Of a DNA stretch of 45,108 nt, positions 40,352-45,108 are shown in pieces. Position 1 is the first letter of the stretch; the number at the start of each line of letters is the position of its first letter. The stretch lies in contig JADJMM010000005.1 of NCBI GenBank assembly GCA_016709575.1, positions 1-45,108 of the forward strand, read 5' to 3'. Both the position numbers and the translations under genes were made by a program. The notes beneath the pieces were generated by a model. That model had not been told where the DNA came from. It was given only the letters and a program-made list of their open reading frames with translations, and made no database searches. Origin of the DNA: Sphingobacteriaceae bacterium (GTDB taxonomy: Bacteria > Bacteroidota > Bacteroidia > B-17B0 > Aurantibacillaceae).

Positions 40352-40691
40352 TTATTTTTTAGAAGTTCTTCTATCTTCATGGCGTAATCTAAAGAGTCGT
40401 CAATAAAGAAAACCAAATCAGGAACAACTCTTAATTGTTTCCCAACTAAATTACCCGAAGGCGTTTACGGATAGCCGCTTTTTCTTCTTGCACTACATTA
40501 AAAATAGCTTGTCTATCCGTGGTAGCCATAATACTAATGTACACTTTAGCAATCCCTAAATCAGGACTAACCCTTGTTTGGGTAACGGTAATAAATGCCC
40601 CTCCAAAAAGGTTTTTAGATTCGCTTCTGAAGATTTCTGCCAGTTCTTTTTGAACCAGCTTATTTACCTTTTGTTGCCTTACGCTTTCCAT
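40352..40691 (-). CDS. rbfA: Ribosome-binding factor A, frameshifted
   Basis: Small KH-like protein that binds the 30S subunit during 16S rRNA 5'-end maturation. MESVRQQKVNKLVQKELAEI, the block VTQTRVSPDLGIAKVYISIM and EEKAAIRKRLRVI lie in one frame; after a shift near 40446 comes GKQLRVVPDLVFFIDDSLDY, AMKIEELLK, the standard C-terminus. Repaired length is about 112 residues, as expected; a further one-base error near 40358 restores the stop (KK then TAA at 40352). A TATCTTTA box at 40696-40703 on this strand lies 4 bases before the ATG. Confidence 0.9.
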
Positions 40692-40695
40692 AGGC

Positions 40696-40703
40696 TAAAG
40701 ATA
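40696..40703 (-). promoter_or_regulatory. -7-like box just before rbfA
   Basis: On the minus strand TATCTTTA, one mismatch from TAnnTTTG, ends 4 bases before the ATG at 40691. No -33 element is visible. It is one of several boxes in this window placed so that transcription would begin at the start codon. Confidence 0.3.
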
Positions 40704-40747
40704 GTGAGAATTTTATAATAATTTGTTGTTATCTTCGTTGTGTCATT

Positions 40748-42614
40748 ATGGGCAAATTATTCTCAGTACTTAAATACATAAAGGGTTATTGGAGTTATGC
40801 TTCTTTAAATATTGCATTTAATGTACTTTTCTCCATTTTATCGGTTTTCTCTATTGCACTTATTATTCCGTTTATGGATTTACTCTTTAAAACGGATAAT
40901 CAATTTTATTGATGTGGTTAAAAAGGCGCACCGGAATTCGGATTTAGTCTAGATTACTTTAAGGTTATTTTAATTATTTAGTAGCGGGACAAATTATTTC
41001 GTTCGGAAAAGCATACGCTATCATACTAATTTGTACAAGCGTTTTTATTCTAACATTTTTTAAGAATTTTAGTCGCTACATGGCCATGTACTTTTTAGCG
41101 CCCATCCGAAATGGTGTAGTTCGTGATTTAAGAAACAAATTATTTAAGAAAACGTTAGACCTCCCTCTTTCCTATTACAGCAACGAACGCAAAGGCGATT
41201 TAATGAGTCGTATGACCACCGATGTGCAGGAAGTTGAATGGAGCATTATGCAAACCCTTGAATTAATTTTTCAGAGAGCCTTTGGTAATTATTATTTCGG
41301 TTTCAATGCTTATTTCTATCAGTGGATATTTAACGTTATACGTTTTCTTATTATTACCCATTGCTGGAATTATTGTGGCCATTTTAGGAAAAAGTTTAAA
41401 ACGCAATGCACAAAAAAGTAAAGAGATTTTAGGGAATTTATTTTCCATTATGGAAGAGACCCTTGGTGGACTTAAAATAATAAAAGCCTTTACGGGAGAA
41501 ACTTTTGTAAAACAGCGTTTCGCTAAAACCAACGAAGAATTTTATAAGCAATCGGTAAAAGTATATCGCAAAACAGATTTAACATCGCCTATTAGCGAAA
41601 CGGTTGTGGTTGGGATTTTAATGCTAATATTATTTATTGGGGCAAAATGGTTATTGCAAACGATGGCAGTTTAAGTGCAGCTGATTGGCTATTTTACTAT
41701 TGCTTCTCCAAATTGTTCCTCCTATTAAACAAATTACACAAGCGTATAACAATATTCAAAAAGGAGGCTTCAGAAGAGCGTATTAGTAAAATTCTGGATG
41801 CTGAAATTGTTATTATTGAAAAGAAAACGCTAAATCAATTTCAGGATTCAATTCGCAAATCGAATTTAAAAAATGTGTCGTTTGCTTACCGTAAAGGCGA
41901 TTCAGGACATGTATTAAAAAACATTAATCTTGTTATTCCAAAAAGGAAAAACTATTACTTTAGTTGGACAAAGCGGAAGTGGTAAAACTACTTTAGCGGA
42001 TATGGTTCCTCGTTTTTATGATGTAGATGAAGGAGAATTATTAATTGATTCGGTAAACTTAAAAGATTTAAAAATAAAAGAACTGCGTGGTTTAATTGGG
42101 ATGGTTTCTCAAGAAAGTATTTTATTTAACGATACTGTTTTAATAATATTGCTTTCGGAATCAACAGTGCTTCTGAAGAAGATGTAATTAAAGCTGCTAA
42201 AATTGCAAATGCACGATTTTATTGGCATTACCTGAAGAGCTATCATACCAATATTGGCGACCGAGGCGGAAAATTAAGTGGTGGTCAACGACAACGTTTA
42301 AGCATTGCCCGTGCAGTGTTAAAATCCGCCAATTTTAATTTTAGATGAAGCAACCTCAGCTTTAGATACTGAAAGTGAAAAATTAGTGCAAGATGCTTTA
42401 AGTAATTTAATGCAAAACAGAACGAGTATAGTAATCGCTCACCGTTTTAAGTACTATTGCTAACGCTGATGAAATAATTGTATTACAATACGGCGAAATT
42501 GCTGAAAGAGGAAATCATAATCAACTCATTGCTCAAAACGGCATCTATAAAAAACTGTGCGATATGCAGGTTTTAAATAGTTTGTTTTTAGTTAGAGAAC
42601 GAAATCTCCAATAA
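40748..42614 (+). CDS. MsbA-like ABC exporter (membrane plus ATPase domains), frameshifted
   Basis: A half-transporter of about 610 residues; in Gram-negatives the closest role is lipid A flipping, though drug or peptide export is possible. Membrane domain: ASLNIAFNVLFSILSVFSIA, FILTFFKNFSRYMAMYFLAP, VVRDLRNKLFKKTLDLPLSY, SRMTTDVQEVEWSIMQTLEL, GGLKIIKAFTGETFVKQRF. ATPase domain: Walker A LVGQSGSGKTTLADMV, Q-loop MVSQESILFNDTV, signature GGKLSGGQRQRLSIARA, Walker B ILILDEATSALD, and H-loop IVIAHRLS. All ATPase motifs are intact. Ten or so indels. The end is unclear: the open frame runs past a natural-looking DMQVLNS to 42614 and overlaps the opposing MATE gene by up to 70 bases. Confidence 0.9.
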
Positions 42615-43905
42615 AGAATCACTCCCACAAAAACGAGACTAAACGTCAGCGCCCACCAAATACCAATCACTTCCATCTTGCAGACAAAACCTAGTACACT
42701 AAGCAAGTGGCAATGCTAAAACCAATAGCCAATTAATGTAATGTAGGTTGGGAATTTTACGTCTTCCATACCCGTAACATGCCAATAGAAGTCACTTGCA
42801 ATCCATCGAACAATTGAAATACGGCTGCAATTAAAGTAAACTCGATGTTAAATCTAAAATAGCTTTATCATCTGTAAAAAAACCCGGAAGTACATTCCTA
42901 AATGCCATAAATAATATTGCAAAAAATCCCATACACGCTAACACTAACAACACCGCCATATTCCCCGCCTTCTTTAATTCCACCTTATTGTTTTCAGCCA
43001 TAAAATTACTTACACGAATAGTTGAGGCGCTACTGATTCCACTCGCTAACATATAAGTGAATGATGCTAATGTAATCGCAATTCCATTCGTGTCGATTTG
43101 TTCTTTTCCAAATTTTCCGGCCATAAATAAAGCAATAACAAAAGCAGCCACTTCAAATGTAAATTGCATACCGGAGTTAATGCCTATTTTCCAAAGGGAT
43201 TTTAAAGCTTCTCCACCTATTTTCACTTTCTTGAAAAATAATTTTATGTCGTTTGTCTGCGGATTATAAAACACATACCATAAAACGATATTCCCAAAAC
43301 TACGCGCAATAAGCAAGCCCATACGAACCCATATAACCCATCTCTGGTAACCCCCCATTTGCCATAAATCAAAGCGTAGTTCAAAATAATATTTAATACG
43401 TTACCAATAATGCTAATGTACATTGCCGCCTTTGTATTACTTAATCTTTCGGCATATTGCTTACAAGTAAAAATAATGAAACAGGTATCATCGAAAATAC
43501 CAAGACATTAAAAAATGGTTTAGATAAAGCCACAACATCCGCTGGTTGTTGCATATAATCCATTAATGGACTTAAAAAAACATCAGAATAAACGCTACTG
43601 TTGCAACCGCTGTATTTAAGAATAATGAATTCTTAAATAATAAAGCTTTACGTTCTAAATTTCCATTTACATGTGCAGAAGAAACTAATGGCGTAGCCGA
43701 ATAACTCATTCCAATACCAAAACACCAATAACAAAACAAAAATACCATTGGCAGAAACACCCGCCGCTAATTCCGTTTTGCCAATCTGGACTTAAAAATA
43801 ATTGTCGTATACCCGTAAAACACATAACCTATTTGAAAGGCTACTAGTGGTAGGGACAAAGCAATAGTTTCCCTTTATGTGTTGTTTATTGGTTGAAGTT
43901 TTCAC
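42545..43905 (-). CDS. MATE-family efflux transporter, frameshifted
   Basis: Twelve-segment cation-coupled multidrug/toxin exporter, about 450 residues when repaired. N-terminus STNKQHIKGTIALSLPLVAF, QIGYVFYGYTTIIF; then GKTELAAGVSANGIFVLL, GIGMSYSATPLVSSAHVNGN, LMDYMQQPADVVALSKPFFN, YISIIGNVLNIILNYALIYG, KWGVTRDGLYGFVWA, GEALKSLWKIGINSGMQFTF, IAITLASFTYMLASGISSAS, GMEDVKFPTYITLIGYW and VIGIWWALTFSLVFVGVIL. These follow the MATE order. About ten indels. GTG start at 43903-43905. The C-terminus is either KNKLFK or runs on to a stop at 42545, overlapping the ABC exporter end. Confidence 0.85.
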
Positions 43906-43965
43906 AATAGTTTTTTAACGGGTTAAATTAAACCCGCATTTGCATTTATCCGAAAAATGTAGGTA

Positions 43966-44329
43966 TTAGTTAGCTGGAGTTCCTTTAGCTAAACGCATTG
44001 ACAATACGTATTTCCAAAGCGCGTCCTTTTGAGCATCTAAGATTTTTGCTTTCGGCTACATACGGTTTACGTCTTCTTGCCAATCAGCCTCAGAATGCTT
44101 GTACATATTTTTCTTACCATGACAATTAGTACATGGTCCCATATATACATCGTAACCTTTTTTAAAAGTTGCTGCTGTTGCATCTGCAAATTTAACTTGG
44201 ATTGCGCTAACTGAGAGTCTCCGGGAAGATAAAGCATCCACTGCAGGAGTTGTTGAACTTCCTTCTTTTTCGATTTACAAGAAAAAGCAAAAATTGCAAA
44301 ACTGATATGGTGATAAATTGTAGTTTCAT
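43966..44329 (-). CDS. Small c-type cytochrome, frameshifted
   Basis: About 115 residues. The start MKLQFITISVLAIFAFSCKS (after one repair) holds a possible lipobox Cys, so this is probably a membrane-anchored periplasmic cytochrome. Haem site CTNCHGKKNMY (CxxCH) in FKKGYDVYMGPCTNCHG; the end WKYVLSMRLAKGTPAN offers a Met as distal ligand. Between them SEADWQEDVNRM and APKAKILDAQKDAL are typical of diheme or cytochrome-c-like subunits of this size in Bacteroidota. Four indels. It follows the ferredoxin gene on the same strand by about 12 bases, so the two are likely co-transcribed. The electron partner is not evident. Confidence 0.75.
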
Positions 44330-44340
44330 AAATTCCAATA

Positions 44341-44688
44341 TTAGTGTAATGATTCTTTTTTTCTTTAAAAAGTTCTTCTTCGTTTTCTACATTGCCGTCG
44401 TCTTTAATGCAACAGTCAACGGACAAACAGCCGCGCATAGAGGTTCGTCGTGAAAACCAACACACTCCGTACATTTATCAGAAACAATGAAATATAAATC
44501 CATTGATACAGGTGTTTGAGGATCTTCGGCATTAAGCTTCAATACGAGTTCTTTCCCTTAAACATCCCTTCTCCGCCGGTTCCGTCGGCAAATCTCCTCT
44601 GCTCCCCCTTCATATATATTGCATTATTCGGCATTCAGGTTCGCAAGCCCCAGCAATTAATGCATTCATCTGTAATTATAATAGCCAT
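44341..44688 (-). CDS. 2[4Fe-4S] ferredoxin, frameshifted
   Basis: About 115 residues. First cluster CINCGACEPECPNNAIYEGG (after one repair at about 44650), second cluster CTECVGFHDEPLCAAVCP followed by VDCCIKDDGNVENEEELF. The insertion between the second and third Cys of the second cluster is characteristic of the YfhL/Bacteroidota-type low-potential ferredoxins. Start ATG 44686-44688 opens MAIIITDEC. The end is uncertain because of an indel in an A run near 44370; a stop at 44341-44343 (KKESLH) is the best fit. In Bacteroidota this gene is often divergent from an acyl-CoA reductase gene, as here. Confidence 0.85.
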
Positions 44689-44722
44689 TTTACTTAGTTT
44701 TGCAATTCTTAAACCCAGACCA

Positions 44723-44730
44723 CAAATATA
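44723..44730 (-). promoter_or_regulatory. -7 box for the ferredoxin gene
   Basis: On the minus strand TATATTTG matches TAnnTTTG exactly, 34 bases before the ferredoxin ATG. No -33 element at the right distance. A plus-strand TAGTTTTG at 44695-44702 could likewise serve the acyl-CoA reductase gene; both are half-matches. Confidence 0.35.
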
Positions 44731-44740
44731 CTACGTAATT

Positions 44741-45108
44741 ATGAATTTGAAAACGAGAAAGAAGCTTTGTTAAATGCGGTTTGTTTATTAAGCAGCATTT
44801 TAACGACAATTGGGACGAAAAGGAGAAAAGGTTTGCATCAAGGGCTTGACCAACTTATTGATACTGCTCTTGTATTTTATAACGGATGGTTTGTGAAGGA
44901 TTTTGTCAAGGAAGCCCTACTTAACATTTCAGCGATGTTAGATGAAAAATCGATTGCTGATTTCGCTAAAAACATTCCTGAACCAAAACAACAAAAACAG
45001 TTGCCATTATTATGGCGGGCAACATTCCAATGGTTGGTTTTCATGATTTATTATGTGTGTTGTGGCGGACATAAAGCCTTATTAAAGCTATCGTCTGATG
45101 ACAATGTA
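44741..45108 (+). CDS. LuxC-like acyl-CoA reductase, N-terminal part
   Basis: The gene runs off the right end of the window. Repaired reading: MNLENEKEALLNAV, QLIDTALVFYNGWFVKDFVK, EALLNISAMLDEKSIADFA, then VAIIMAGNIPMVGFHDLLCV and HKALLKLSSDD, the Rossmann-type nucleotide-binding start of LuxC/acyl-CoA reductases (IMAGNIPLVGFHD block). These reduce fatty acyl-CoA or activated carboxylates with NADPH; the Bacteroidota member's substrate is unknown. Four indels in about 370 bases. The divergent ferredoxin may be an electron donor or simply a conserved neighbour. Confidence 0.8.

Noticed and set aside
44695..44702. TAGTTTTG as promoter of the acyl-CoA reductase
   Set aside because: It matches the -7 pattern but has no -33 partner, and it would give a transcript overlapping the divergent one; too weak for a separate feature.

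Overview
The window is a stretch of a Bacteroidota chromosome. It is clearly AT-rich. Several secreted proteins end in C-terminal sorting domains of the type IX secretion system (T9SS; type A at 10422-11828, 14819-16265 and 37544-39138, type B at 27863-28848). The best promoters fit the Bacteroidota -33/-7 pattern (TTTG, about 19-20 bases, TAnnTTTG), and there are almost no Shine-Dalgarno sites. DUF4421, a Spy/CpxP-like protein behind an ECF sigma factor, and a paired ferredoxin and LuxC-type acyl-CoA reductase all fit the same phylum. I cannot place it to genus.

Most genes are broken by one-base insertions or deletions, including genes a cell cannot lose (dnaA, lpxK, the MsbA-like exporter). 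Damage is heaviest at about 1-6 kb and 39-45 kb and lightest at about 28-33 kb. I read this as uncorrected long-read sequence error, not pseudogenes, and give coordinates for the reconstructed genes. Starts and stops in the worst stretches are approximate.

Layout: 1-902 (+), C-terminal part of a DUF4421 protein. 995-6283 (-), a co-oriented run in transcription order lpxK, purine nucleoside phosphorylase, an unassigned stretch, ECF sigma factor, anti-sigma-like membrane protein, Spy/CpxP-like protein, outer-membrane barrel. 6378-10418 (+), a secreted orphan protein, Nif3-like protein with its zinc-ribbon partner, an O-methyltransferase and a 3'-truncated threonine aldolase. 10422-11828 (-), a secreted PHP-domain protein. 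11964-19733 (+), a tightly packed five-gene envelope locus: lipoprotein, outer-membrane barrel, T9SS cargo, GT-C glycosyltransferase, TPR/PD40/SPOR-like protein. 19738-24013 (-), a membrane protein, a sirtuin and dipeptidyl peptidase IV. 24199-28848 (+), a LytTR response regulator, a propeller-type LytS-like histidine kinase and a T9SS type B protein. 28837-34190 (-), a DUF2179 protein, then an operon (transcribed from 33739 to 29482) for a DegT aminotransferase, UDP-glucose dehydrogenase, UDP-glucuronate decarboxylase, lipocalin and acylphosphatase, with a thioesterase upstream. 34225-39138 (+), a split 5'-nucleotidase, dnaA and a secreted BNR-repeat protein. 39135-40691 (-), an FtsX-type permease and rbfA. 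40748-42614 (+), an ABC exporter. 42545-44688 (-), a MATE transporter, cytochrome c and ferredoxin. 44741-end (+), start of a LuxC-type acyl-CoA reductase.

Much of the content concerns the cell envelope: lipid A (lpxK), lipid/lipoprotein export (ABC exporter, FtsX permease), nucleotide sugars and glycosyltransferases, outer-membrane barrels, T9SS cargo, and stress sensing by the ECF/Spy module. No CRISPR array, insertion sequence, prophage, tRNA or rRNA was seen. The best candidate for an undescribed system is the 11964-19733 locus. The most suspicious structural point is the abrupt end of threonine aldolase at about 10411-10421.
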